Made by a program: the position numbers and the translations under genes. Source: Kalmusia sp. IMI 367209 (taxonomy: Eukaryota; Ascomycota; Dothideomycetes; Pleosporales; Didymosphaeriaceae). From it: DNA of 64,000 nucleotides. Below the pieces are notes generated by a model. That model saw only the letters and a program-made list of their open reading frames with translations. It searched no databases and was not told the DNA's origin. Position 1 is the first letter of the stretch; each line of letters starts with the position of its first letter. The stretch spans positions 124,001 through 188,000 of the forward strand of contig JAPEUQ010000003.1 of NCBI GenBank assembly GCA_027946365.1, written 5' to 3'. Shown here in pieces: positions 48,585 through 59,804 of this stretch.

Positions 48585-48955
48585 AATATCATCTCAGAGA
48601 GAAGATTGACAGACAAATGGTCAAATTGCGCTACAAAAACGTTGGGAATTCATCAAGAACCAAATCCAAATCGAAATAGCGTGTCACTGAACCACTCAGT
48701 ACCAGGCAATCAAAATGCAGGTATTACGATAGCCCCTGCCAATGCCAATAATCATTACCATGGTCACGGGTACCGCACACCGCATTCCGCTGCCTCCGGA
48801 AGTATGAATAGTCTTACCCCCTCGTTGATTCTATATCCCAACTCATCAGAACTACACTGCAGTTCTACACTTTACAGATTACCTCGAAGAACACCACACC
48901 ACATCACACTTCACAACACCACATATCACGCAGCGACGATAGGCTAAAATTCGGA
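48585..48955. promoter_or_regulatory. Spacer and promoter of repeat-containing secreted protein
   Basis: The 371 bp hold no gene. The last 100 bases are CA-rich (repeated CACCACA/CATCACA), as is common upstream of fungal start codons. Confidence 0.45.
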
Positions 48956-49648
48956 ATGAGGACCGCTACCACCGTCGCCGCCTTCAGTCTCAGCCTTCTG
49001 GGTAACACCCTCGCGGCCCCCGTCCGCTCCATCTCCACCATACTCAACACCGACAATACGACCAGCACGTTCACTCAGACGGCATCTACTACTCCACTTA
49101 AAATCAACAAGCCGGTGAACACCATGTCGGTCCAGTACGGCGCGAGCCACTACGTCCCTTCTGACTACATCAAGACACAAGACAACGCTCACAAGAAAAT
49201 TGGTGTACGCGAGGAGGCAGACCGCCCATTCGTATACGAGCTTCCGCCTGTCAAGCACTCAATTCCATACAAGGCCCCCTCAGAAGGCGCCAGCCCCTTC
49301 ATCGCCTCCGCCCCACTTCAGATTACGCGTCTCACTACTATGGACGCCCGCGAGGAAGTCGACCTCTCCTTCATCTTCGAACGTCCTCCGGCCGTTGAGC
49401 GAGAGGAAGCTGACCGCCCTCTCATCTTCGAGGTCATCCCTCTCTCGTCGCGAGACTGCAATTTCACACCGGAAGACCTGGCCTGGATTGATGCGCGTCC
49501 AGAGATCAAGCTTGTGTTTGAGCAGTGCAGGACGGGAAAGCTGTATAGGGAGCAGGCCCCTGAGGAAACTCATGTTGGCGGGTGCGTGGAGGGGTTCAGT
49601 ATCGGATGCAAGCGTGAAGAGGTCCAGCAGAGTATAGAGGAAGAGTAA
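48956..49648 (+). CDS. Predicted secreted protein with REEADRP-type repeats
   Basis: A single exon encodes 230 residues from ATG. Residues 1-20 (MRTATTVAAFSLSLLGNTLA) form a signal peptide with cleavage near AAP. A Thr/Ser-rich stretch follows. Three imperfect repeats are visible: REEADRPFVYELPP (85-98), REEVDLSFIFERPP (132-145) and REEADRPLIFEVIP (149-162). A fourth REE is at 220-222 after a KR pair. The C-terminal quarter has four cysteines (168, 191, 210, 218) that could form two disulfides. I recognise no family. The repeats resemble the modular organisation of secreted precursors cut by kexin, but Lys-Arg sites do not precede each repeat, so this remains speculation. It may equally be a cell-wall or effector protein. 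It follows the PTH11-like gene by 371 bp on the same strand. Confidence 0.7.
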   Translation: MRTATTVAAFSLSLLGNTLAAPVRSISTILNTDNTTSTFTQTASTTPLKINKPVNTMSVQYGASHYVPSDYIKTQDNAHKKIGVREEADRPFVYELPPVKHSIPYKAPSEGASPFIASAPLQITRLTTMDAREEVDLSFIFERPPAVEREEADRPLIFEVIPLSSRDCNFTPEDLAWIDARPEIKLVFEQCRTGKLYREQAPEETHVGGCVEGFSIGCKREEVQQSIEEE

Positions 49649-50649
49649 GTTGTTGGACGGGACGATCCACATCCGTTGGGAAACAGGTGGGGGCTCGACC
49701 AGAGATTAGGGTTTGCGTTCACCTTGGATACGCAATACGGTGTTAGATGCGCTAGGCATACCTTCGAATTTATACGATTACTTGAAAAGTTTGTACTAAC
49801 ATATAGTCTGAGTGCGGGATTAGATATACTTATTTTATAGTTGAGTTATAAACGTGTAAACGAAGTTTTGTACCCTCGTGTGTGACGATGTGATATTTCA
49901 ACACCGTCACGAACATCTCTGCACATTATAGTCCGAGCTACGTTAGGCTCCATTTGCGTACTCCAGCCAGAAACCATCAAGCACCGACTGAGACCTTTTC
50001 CGCGCTACAGATTCCAGTGAAATCAAGCCAAATTGCGGATCGATGTCAGGGGAGTGAGGTGGCATGACGAACACCTCGTCCGGGCTAAAGATTGCAGTAA
50101 CATTTGGAGTCATGCAGGCGCCTTCCTAAGCACCGAATAGCAGACCGCGCTTCTGTCGCGTGCAGCCAACCGGCAGTTATAGTCTCCACACTCAGCCCGA
50201 TACCCGGTCAAATACATTCAGATACTAAGTTGCAGGTATCCAATGCACCAAACATATGCTGTGCAAGACCATTATTGCCTAGATCATCTGTGAATTTTTC
50301 CCGTGTACATACCGCAGTACCCTAACAGATCCCGAGGCATATCACGAACATGCAAACATATCATTATCTCCGTCACATCTCACCAGTTAGAAACACACAT
50401 GATGAACTTTCAATCCGGAACTCCATTAAATATCGCCACCCATGACATGACCCAACGATCAAACCCAAGACAAGATCGTAGATGATAGAAAGAAACCCTG
50501 CCAGCCAGCATGTATCATAGACGTTTTAATCTCGTGCGCATGCTTTTCATCCTCATGTCCAGGTCCGTGCAAATCATCATCCACATCCTCTCCACGCAAG
50601 AAAATAATCGTGAAAGGCAGAACGCGAAAGGAGGGTATCGATGCCTAAT
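49649..50649. other. Intergenic between convergent genes
   Basis: No supported gene is seen. The stretch is the 3' flank of both the secreted-protein gene and PDI. Confidence 0.5.
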
Positions 50650-52317
50650 TTACAACTCGTCGTGCACCTCGGAGGCGGCAGACTTGGCCGACTCAGTAGC
50701 CTCCGAAGCCGCCGACTTCACGCTTTCGGTCACGTCCTCAGCCTTGTCCGCAACATCCTCAGCGGCTTCTTTGGCCTTCTCCGTAGCGGCAGCAGCCTGC
50801 TCCGGCAGGTCCTCAGCAGCCTCCTCAGCCGCCTCCTTGGCCGCCTCAAAGGCAGCCTTGGCCTTGTGCGTACCATTCTCCTCGATGAAGGCAGCGAGAT
50901 CCTCAACGGTACGGGCACCAGAATAGTCGACGGGAGAGTCCTTCTTGCCAGCGGGGAAGAGCTTGATGGTGGGGAAACCCTGGATCTCATCGGGAACATC
51001 GTTGGCAGTGGCGTCAACCTTGGCGACAGTCACGAGCTTGGAGAGCTCAGGAGAAGCGTAGAGAGCACCGAGCTCCTCGTACTTGGGAGCAAGAGCCTTG
51101 CAGTGACCGCACCAGGGGGCGTAGAACTCAAGGAGGACGTCCTTGTCATTATCAATGACGAGCTTCTCGTACTCATGAGCGACGACGACGGTGACGGGGC
51201 CATCGTTGGTCTCGGGAATGGCCTCAGACTTGATGCTAGGCTTGATTTTGTCGTTGACGAAGTCCTCGACGAAAGCGCCAATGGCCTTCTCAGAGATCTC
51301 CTTGTCCTGCTCGTAGGGGAACTTCTGGTTCTTGTCCGTCTTCTGGATGGCGAAGGCAGGCCACTTGCCGACCTCGAGGTTCAAGTTGCCGGCGTGTTGA
51401 CCGAAAGCCTTTGCATCAATGGTAGCGAAGTTGATCTTGCCCTTGTACTTTTCAGCAAGGGGCTTGAGCTCCTTGGCGAGGGTGTCGCGCTCATCCTGCT
51501 CCTCGGCGAAGATGTATGCGAGAGGAATGCCGGCAGCCATGTAGCCGCTGTACGTCTCGGGGCCAACCTCCCCAACCAGAGGGGTCGAGGCAACCTTGAC
51601 GAACGACTCGATAGCCTCCTTGTCAAAGGCCTCAGAGAAGGTGTCCTTGCCCTCGTCGAATGACTTGTAGAGCACAAGGCCGGGCTGCTTGACGCCCTCA
51701 GCCTTGGCAAGGTCAGCATCGTTGGTAGCACCGAAGAGGTAGCTGTCGCGGAGCCCGTTGGCAACGGAGGTGAAGGTCTCATTGGAGGCCTTGTCATCGG
51801 CAGCGAAGTAGGCAACGAGGACGACCTTGTCGGCGGTCTTGAACTCCTCGATGGTGTCTTTGGTGACGTCGGAGACGGCGGGGAGAGACTGCTTGGTCAT
51901 GTACGACACGATGGCATCGGCTTTGCGCTGTCCGGTGTAGGGTGTGATGTTGTCCTCGCCACGGAAGACCTTGAGGGTGGGGTAGCCCTCGACACCGTAC
52001 TTCTTGCACAGCTCCTGCTCCTCTGTGCAGTCGACCTTGGCCAGCGGGATGTTCTTCTCCTTCAGCGTCGTCGCAGCGGATTCGTATTCAGGCGCGAGGG
52101 CCTTGCAGTGGCCACACCAGGGCGCGAAGACTGCGGGGCCGTTAGCATGGTTCTACAGTGTTAGTTAGCCCAATTGGGCTGGTGGAAGCTTACACTCAAT
52201 CAGGGAGAGGTCATGCTCCTCGACGAAGCCCTGGAGGGTGTCCTCCTTGAGCTCGTGGACATCGGAAGCCAGACCCAGCGAGGCCAGGACGGCTGTGAGG
52301 ACAATGCTGTAGCGCAT
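50650..52317 (-). CDS. pdiA: Protein disulfide isomerase, ER lumen
   Basis: Two exons, 52317-52194 and 52130-50650 (63-bp intron), give 534 residues. The signal peptide is MRYSIVLTAVLASLGLAS. The layout is a-b-b'-a'. The first active site FFAPWCGHCK is made by the splice (CGHC about 46-49), and the second, FYAPWCGHCK, has CGHC at 382-385. ER retention is by the terminal HDEL. The enzyme forms and rearranges disulfides of secreted proteins. The tail between the a' domain and HDEL (about 464-530) is unusually long and rich in Ala, Glu and Lys. It has repeated units such as KEAAEDVADKAED and ESAKSAASE that read like an amphipathic, LEA-like helix. A long plus-strand frame lies opposite but is a codon-bias shadow. 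Confidence 0.95.
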
Positions 52318-54109
52318 GGCTGCGGCTCTGACTAAACTGAAAGGTAGAAAAGGAAAGGAAGGGTCGAGTACTGGCTGACTCTAGGCGTGGGTGGGGAGAA
52401 AAGCAGGGCAGAGCAGCGGCGTTGGGGTTTTTATGCTCTATGCACTCGTGGCGGGTTTGCGGCGAAAGACCACAGTGTCTACTTCTAGCGGGCTGAGCTC
52501 GGATGCTCCTACCACGCGCCCGCGGGCCCTGCCAAGCCCAACGCGAGCCCTTCCCTCCACCCACCTCTTTGTTAATATATCCCCGGACCGGACACGTTGA
52601 GCTCCCGCGTCGCTGTTTCACCGTAGACATGAGCCCACCAAGCTTGTGGTGCTACCTCCGCTGCGAGATGTTCCGTTCACTCGAGTCGAAGCTTGCTATG
52701 CGTATTGCCTATTGCGGATGGCTGCACGCCACGGCCCTTGCAGATCCCAGAACCTCCGCATGTCACCCAGGCGCATTATTAATATATCTAGCGACACATT
52801 TCACTTTGACAAGTACGAGATACGGACTTCCCAGCTGCCAGGCCAGGTGTTCTCTTGTGCACCGCTTTCACTAATCACGTGTGGCGAAGCCCGGCTAGTT
52901 CTGACAAAGATACTACTCGAAGAAGCCCGCCCAACGCGCTGCGCTTCCTTCATCGCATTCCTTGCCCTTCCGATCGCGATACTACCTGTTTCACAAAGGG
53001 CTTATGACGTAGGCTGTGACTGGCATGAAAAGAACATCACGACGGCGTAGGCGCAAGAAAAGTAAGGAAGATCTTTGCATTGGAGAGCTACGGACAAACA
53101 TAGACAGCCTCGTAGGCACAAACGCACGCATCTGTCAGTCTGAATTCCCAGTATCCCAACCAGGGCCTTAAATTTTTTTGTACGTTTTCTGCTTGTGAGC
53201 ATGGTTTTGTAATTTCTTTCTACCAGGCTGCTGGCCTAGCCACCCCGTCGAGCTTCTGCTGATGCAGACAAATTCATAGGAGCCCACAACAAGTAACAAA
53301 GAGCGAGGTGGTCGTGTGTGAGCACCCAGACTGATCCGGTCCTAGATTCCAGTGGGCAAAAAGGATGATCAACATTAACATGAGCCGAGAAGTAACGCTC
53401 GGAATGGCAGTCCCATGAGGAGGGAGTAGGACTGCAGGAAATTTTCAGGTTGACAGCGTAAGCTAACACATGGCGAGGAGAGGTGAGTGGTGACAAGACT
53501 GCCGATGGGAGCCAGAGGATATTTTCGGGTTTGCCGAACGCGATGAGACAGATGGTTGAGAGAAAGTCGTAGGGGCCCAACGTAACTAGACGCTTCTAGC
53601 TTACCGATGCCGGAAGGCCGACCAAAGCAAAGAGAATCGTCGATCCTCTATCGAAAAGTGGACTTTTGACAATTACCCACCAGCGAACATGCTGTAGAGA
53701 GTGGAAAGAAGAACGCGGAGACCGGACTCTCGGCCAAGACCCCAAATGGACACCAAAGATAGCCGGCAATAACAGCCATAGAAGAGAAATGACCCAAGAT
53801 CTAGAAACAGACCCAAGGTATATAATACAAATGGACGGCCCGAAATCGCAGACTCCAGTCGCGCCGATGATTCGATTCGTATGCCCGAGAAAGAGGCCAG
53901 GTATTCCGCATCGATTCGTCGACAGCCGCTCATACAGTCGTAAACGGAAAAGGAACAGTGTAGGAAATATGTGCAATCATAATGACAATACTAAACTTGC
54001 TGACCGGCTCCTGAGCAAAGAGAACTCGTGATACATGGGGGAAAGGCTGGACATCAACGAAGACTGCTCAGACAGCCCACAACCCCCCTCATCGCCGTGC
54101 ACCGTCCTG
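52318..54109. other. Promoter of PDI and intergenic spacer
   Basis: No supported gene is seen in 1.8 kb. The left 400 bp is the PDI promoter. Frames on both strands at 53000-54030 have no motifs and overlap each other. Confidence 0.45.
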
Positions 54110-55799
54110 CTACGCGGGTCCGGCGGGCTGGGGACGAGCATTACGCTGCGGATTGTGGCCGTTCTGGTTGTTCTGGCGGGGTTGCTGATTCGGGGGAGGT
54201 CCGCGACGCTGGCCTTGGAATTGACCGCCACCGCCTCGCTGATTGCGGTGGTAGCTGCCGCGGCTGTTTTGATTATTTCGGGCGATGATACCGTCCTGTT
54301 CCTGACCATGAGCGTTGCGCTGGGTGTTCGTGATAGGGCGTGGGATCGTGTCGGGGGTCTCATAGACATAAAGCTTCTTCTCAATGACCTGCGGAATCGG
54401 CTGAATCTCAGTGCCCAACTCTTGCTCAATACGGTACAAATTGAAGCGATCTTCCCAGTTGATGAGGTTGATTGCAAGACCCAAGTGGCCAAAACGTCCC
54501 GAACGACCGATACGATGCAAATACGTCTCAGCGTTCTTCGGGAAATCGAAATTGATGACAACGTTGACAGCTTGGATATCAATACCACGAGTAAGCAAAT
54601 CAGAGCAAACGAGGTTGCGGCAGACTCCGTTGCGGAAGTCATGGAAGACGCGGTTACGATTGTGCTGAAGCATGCGAGCATGCGAATAGAAGCAAGAATA
54701 TCCAAGCTCAGTGATCTTCTTCGCAAGCAGCTCCACACGGTTGGTAGAGTTACAGAAGATGATGGACTGGTTAATCTGGAGTTTGTTGAATAGAGTATTC
54801 AAGCAGTGAACCTTCTGCTTCTCTTCGACGAAAGCGTAATATTGCGTAATACCGCGCAGCGTCAACTCGTCCATCAAATTGATTTCATAAGGGGAATTCA
54901 TGTGTTTGTCCTAGGAAGAGTGAGCAAAACAAATCTCTTGCCCGCAAAGGGGTATCCTACCTTGAAGCTCTTAACCACGATAGGGAAGGTGGCACTGAAC
55001 AGCATGACCTGTCTGTCCTTGGGGTGGAAGCCTAACAACTGTTCAATGACGGGGGTGAATTCGGGGGACAGAAGCTTGTCAGCCTCGTCCATGACAAAGG
55101 TCTGACAGCCGGACAAGTCGGCTACGCCTTTGCCTGCCAAATCCAAGATCCTGCCCGGAGTGCCAACAATGATGTGAACAGGCTCTGACAAACGAATGAT
55201 ATCGTCCTTCAGACCAGTGCCGCCGGTCGAGACCATGACGTTGATGCCAAGATGCTTTCCTAGCGTCTTGCATACCTGCGAAGTTTGTAAAGCCAATTCT
55301 CGGGTGGGTACTAGGATGAGCGCCTGTGTCTTTGCGCTCTTAGGGTTCACACGCTCAAGGGTGGGTATCACGAACGCGGCTGTCTTTCCGGTTCCGTTTT
55401 TCGCTCGCGCGAGTATGTCTCGGCCGGTGAGGGCGACGGGGATGGTCTCTTCTTGGATGGGCGAGGGCTTCTCAAATCCCGCTTCGAAAATACCCATCAT
55501 CAGCTCACGCTTGATAAAGAAGTCTTCGAACTCGAGGCCTTTTGTGGCGGTAACATCCTAGCGGAGCGCGTAAGTACAAACGTACCAACCCCTCATGCGT
55601 GAAAATGTATCGCGCGTACCTCTGTTTGTACTCGTGTGTCTTTGGAGGGGATCTTGAGCCCATCTTTCCAACTAGCGCCTGCTGAGGGAGATGCTTCGCT
55701 GATTCTACTTGTCAGTACTTGCGACACCTTCACCCAGACAGGGCAACAAACTGACCTAAGCGATGTCGCCGCTAGTTGGTTGGTGATTTGGTCAGCCAT
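54110..55799 (-). CDS. DHH1: DEAD-box RNA helicase, Dhh1/DDX6 type
   Basis: Four exons, 55799-55756, 55704-55620, 55557-54961 and 54910-54110, give 508 residues. The Q motif region reads [13 protein letters not shown], motif I AKNGTGKT (95-102), Ia [14 protein letters not shown], motif II DEAD (200-203), motif III SAT, then [30 protein letters not shown] and motif [10 protein letters not shown]. The linker [20 protein letters not shown] is typical of the Dhh1 subfamily. The tail is Gln/Asn/Gly/Arg-rich, a low-complexity segment expected to support P-body condensation. The protein promotes decapping and translational repression in the cytoplasm. All introns are 50-62 bp and in phase. Confidence 0.95.
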
Positions 55800-56653
55800 T
55801 GGGGAGAGATCCGCCGGCTGCGGGATTGCTCGACACTACGTCCAAGTTGTGGATGTAGTAGGCAGCTGTATGCGGTCGGTAATGCGACAGCAGCGAGGGT
55901 TACGTGTATCGGGACGACAGGCTATGTGGGGTGGCCAAGTCGCAGCCGATTTCGTTTTTGCGCAGGCAGGAGTAGGCAGTAACGCCGATGGTTGAAATAG
56001 GGATTTGTGACGGTCGGAGAGCGCCCGACAATTGCGGCTGCTCTTATACTGGACTTTGTAGTGGGGCTCTAGTCGGTTGCTGGGTCGAGCTGGACGTCAC
56101 GCAGTCGATATGAGCGTCGGTGGCTGTTCAGTATGTTTAGGAGTAGTGCGCGGTGGAATTTGGCCTGGGAAAGCAGAGTAGGTTAGCGGGCAGGTTCAAG
56201 GAGGCCGCAAATCGTTGTGTGGGAGGTAATATGGAGGAGCACAGCGGTGGGCGAGGTGATGGTGGAGCTAAGAGGAAGGCTTCAAGACAAAAGGGCCGGA
56301 GAATGATCCGTGCGACGGGCATGCTGATTGGCCAGTCCGACGAGACACCGTCTGAGAACCCTCGTTCACCGCATGCTCTGTCCGATATCGAGCGTGCATG
56401 CCATAGCCGCTTTCCGTCTTTAGATCGTGAGTAGACTTACCCTTCGTAGATGATGTGATCCGTCAGAGGTAAACGTCTCGAGCTAACTATGACCAGAGTC
56501 GACATCTGTTAAGCCGGGAGATTTTCGAAGAGACGGAAACCTTGGGAGGCACGTGCTCACGTGGCACGATTGCAGCCACTGTATCACGCACCAAGCCAAC
56601 CGGCGAGGCAGGCGGCAAGACAAGAAGCGGCACATTAGTCTTGAATACGCACC
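55800..56653. promoter_or_regulatory. Divergent promoter of DHH1 and rhomboid gene
   Basis: The 854-bp spacer separates genes pointing apart. DHH1 genes often have long 5' leaders, which would fit the left part. Frames here are short and unsupported. Confidence 0.45.
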
Positions 56654-57564
56654 ATGTCTCTCTTCCAGCGCCTTACTAGGACCCTTCGGTCTACCCCTTT
56701 CAATCCGGCATCTACCCTCCGGCCGCCCAAATCACCCTGCGCTCCGAAGATGGGGCCTTACTTCTTCGGCAGCGGGTCGTACGTAGGTAAGGAATCCTAG
56801 GTATTTTCTACGGACTTGGTACACAAGGGCAAATGCCAGATGGAATATACCGCATTTGATGTACATCTTGACTGATTCATCCAGGTCTGGGTCGTCGCTT
56901 CTACTACTCATCCTTCAACCGCCACGAATCCTCCAACATGAAATTAATCTACGGCATCATCGGCTTAAATACCGGCATCTTCCTCTATGCCCAGTACCTG
57001 AAAGAGCAAGCCCGTCAAGGCTTCCCCCAACCCATGATCACCTACCTGCAAAACATGTCCCTCAGCCTGTACGGAGTCCTCCGTGAAGGCCGCTACTGGA
57101 CAACTGTAACCTCCGTCTTCTCTCACATCGATCCTATGCACATCATTGGCAACATGCTCTCCTTCTATTACATGGGCCAATTGCTTGCGTGTACGCCTAC
57201 CTTCACCCCGCTCCGTCTCTTAACTATCATTCTCGGTTCAGGTCTGGCTGGCTCAGCTGGCTATCTGTATACGGCGATGCAGTCAGCGACCACTAGGCAA
57301 GGCAATCCACGCCAGATGGCGCTAGGCTTCTCGGGCGCCGTCATGGGCGTTGGGACTATAGCCGCATTCTTATATCCCAAGACGACGTTTATGATCTACG
57401 GCATCGTTCCTGTGCCGCTTTGGGGACTGATGGCGGGGTATGCATTCTACGATGGGTACTATTTGAATGATAGGGGGAGTAGGACTGCGCATTCAGGGCA
57501 TTTGGGGGGCTTGGCTTTTGGAATTTTGTACTACCTCGCGAAGCTCAGGGGGTTGAGAGTGTAG
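56654..57564 (+). CDS. Rhomboid-family intramembrane serine protease
   Basis: Two exons, 56654-56786 and 56885-57564 (98-bp intron), give 270 residues. The N-terminus MSLFQRLTRTLRSTPFNPAS is basic and hydroxylated, lacks acids and looks like a mitochondrial presequence. Rhomboid signatures follow: YWTTVTSVFSHIDPMHIIGNM, the nucleophile serine in GFSGAVMG and the partner histidine in AHSGHLGGLAFG. Six membrane helices can be traced. Rhomboids cleave transmembrane substrates within the bilayer. It is much shorter than the Pcp1 mitochondrial rhomboid of yeast, so it is probably another member. Its substrates are unknown. The catalytic pair is present, so it should be active. Confidence 0.9.
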
Positions 57565-59804
57565 GATGAGAGAGGTACAACCAGATGGATACATGCATCA
57601 TGCATTAGTGGGTGTATTTGAAGGGTAATGGAAGATTTCATGTATGGCAACGTCGAGATATTGTAGAGATTTCGATAATTTGTAAGATTAGAAGGAAGCT
57701 AGTCGATTCCCTTGTATAATTCGCTAAGCATGGAAGTTAAATGGCATTAGATAGGGCATTCATTCCTCTCGTAGTAGGAATCTCCTCAGCCATATTTTCA
57801 TCGAGGTTAGCGATTTGCTGGAAGGACATCATGGGAGTTCAGGTTCGCTTGATGCCGGGTCATAATTGACATTTGCATTCAAGCCCATGTTTAACTTCGG
57901 GGAAGTGACGAGATTAGCGACGATGCTATTTTTACATTGTCAGTTCGTAAAAGAGCAAATACATACGCAATCTGCTGGTAATATCATGTATTGTGGATAA
58001 ATTGAGCAGAAATGCTTGACTAGATTTCTATCATCGCACAGTTACATATCTTGCAGGATGCTTGAGTAAACTTTCGGTACACTGTATGTGTCTATCAGAT
58101 TGGTGATGTGAGGATTGGATAGGATCGCCGCGGTATCGTGGTAGTGGGCGTTGTTGCGCGCTTTGAGGTAGGTGGGACAGCTATGATGGTAGTAATATTC
58201 AATTAGGGTAGTGTCAATGTCTACTACATTGTAAAGCTGAATCGAGTGCGCTCCAAAAAGTTCCCACATAATCTGATCTAGCTGTGATGGCATAGCGATA
58301 GCGCCACGCCTGCTTACATTCCGCCAGATGCTTCAGACATAGCGTCTGAAATGTTAATGTAATTAGTAGCAATCTCTACCACGCGCTCAGTTGGCTCAAA
58401 ACCGAACCTAAACATATCTCGACACCACTTTCCACGTTGGGTTTCTTATGTATGAGATGAAAAAATAAACTGAGCAAACATATAGACAAGTTGAGAAGTA
58501 GTACTAAGGAACTTAATGAGATGACGCTTTGGAACCCAAATGTACTCTGATTGCTAAATCGTACGATATGCCTATATACCCTTTATCATATGAGCTGTCG
58601 ACCCAAACAACAGTCTCGGAAATGTGTTTCAAATACTGAATCAGTGACATCAGCCTTATTCGTATCTTTTCAGGTACACCGAGGCTTTAGTATAGCTAAA
58701 CTATATTCTCAAGGCATCTCACTAACAACAGTTAGAAAACGAATGCTTTACCAAAGGTAATAGTGCGCTAGCAGAAGCTGTGATTGTCCACTACGGAGCG
58801 TTCTGATGTCTTAAAGTCGCACGGCGAATGCAGGCGTCCCGTCATTTCACGCGTATCTTCCTCATTGACATCATCGTCTTCGAGGTCAGTGAAGCTTCGA
58901 CCTTGAGGGAGATCGCGTGCGGTCACACATAACACAACTATAGGATTGGGCGACAGTATTTGAGGCACATTTTCTAGCATCAAAAATAAAGGTCCTTATA
59001 GAGTAGGAAAGTTGATATTGAGCGGTAAAAGAGTATCCAAATGCACTCTGATTTAACCCTCGTTGGTATTTGTGGGAATATTTTCCGCGGAGATAGCTCT
59101 CTTGACAAGAAAAAAAAAGTCATTCATGTATAGTAATTAAACCCAGTCCATAGAGCATAATGGCAGCATTTATACTGTTCGCCAAACAAAACACCCAGAA
59201 GACTATCAGATGACAAACATATAAAGCCCATCTGTCATATGTACAGACATGAACTAAGGTGCGGCACACAGGTTTTTATAGGATGGTAGCCTCCCGTGCC
59301 CCTTGTATGTCTCAGCCTGCATGCGGGAGAGCTTATTGAGTATAGCACTTATCACTGGGCTCCATTATGGCGCTCCCATTGCTCCTTCAGTCAAGAATGG
59401 GTTGAACATAATATCTTGTGGATTCAAGAGTAAGTAGAGGCTTAGGGCCTATATCCTCTTATAGGTGCAGCTCATTCTAAACCAAAACCGCCCAAGAGAA
59501 GTCACAGCCGAAATTACGACACAGGAAGACGATTATTCGACATAATGCATTTGAAGACTGCCCATGAAGCGTCTACACAGCCTAGTATTCGGGCTAAACG
59601 CCAGCTAACCACTCTCAGAACTGGCCACGCCACGAAGCTTTTCGTAATGCAAATATGCAGCCTACTCGCCAGATGCCGCACTGACTGCCCAAAACAAACA
59701 GTGTTACAGACAGAAACGGACCATTCCTCATATTTCCCACGTGCGTAATAGGCTGTTTGGACTTTTGTAGCTTGTTTATAAGAGGGAGTGCTTTCGCGCG
59801 CTCA
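57565..59804. other. Intergenic, AT-leaning
   Basis: 2.2 kb separate convergent genes. Except for one doubtful minus-strand frame (58042-58293), I see only short frames. Composition is more AT-rich than neighbouring genes, but not to the level of the retroelement. Confidence 0.45.
58042..58293 (-). CDS. Doubtful 83-residue hypothetical protein
   Basis: The frame starts with ATG and has a balanced composition (MPSQLDQIMWELFGAHSIQL opening, ending SSILQDM). No domain, signal peptide or membrane segment is visible, and there is no support from context. It may be chance or a remnant. I do not recognise it. Confidence 0.2.
   Translation of the reverse strand: MPSQLDQIMWELFGAHSIQLYNVVDIDTTLIEYYYHHSCPTYLKARNNAHYHDTAAILSNPHITNLIDTYSVPKVYSSILQDM

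Noticed and set aside
50641..51663. Long plus-strand open frame opposite the PDI gene
   Set aside because: It is the antisense shadow of a highly codon-biased gene; Leu/Gly/Asp-rich text without motifs.
53977..54738. Second minus-strand open frame over DHH1
   Set aside because: Off-frame reading of DHH1, Ser/Arg-rich, and contradicted by helicase motifs in the true frame.
54035..54793. Plus-strand open frame opposite the DHH1 gene
   Set aside because: Antisense shadow of DHH1 exon 4; no family features and no ATG-based context.
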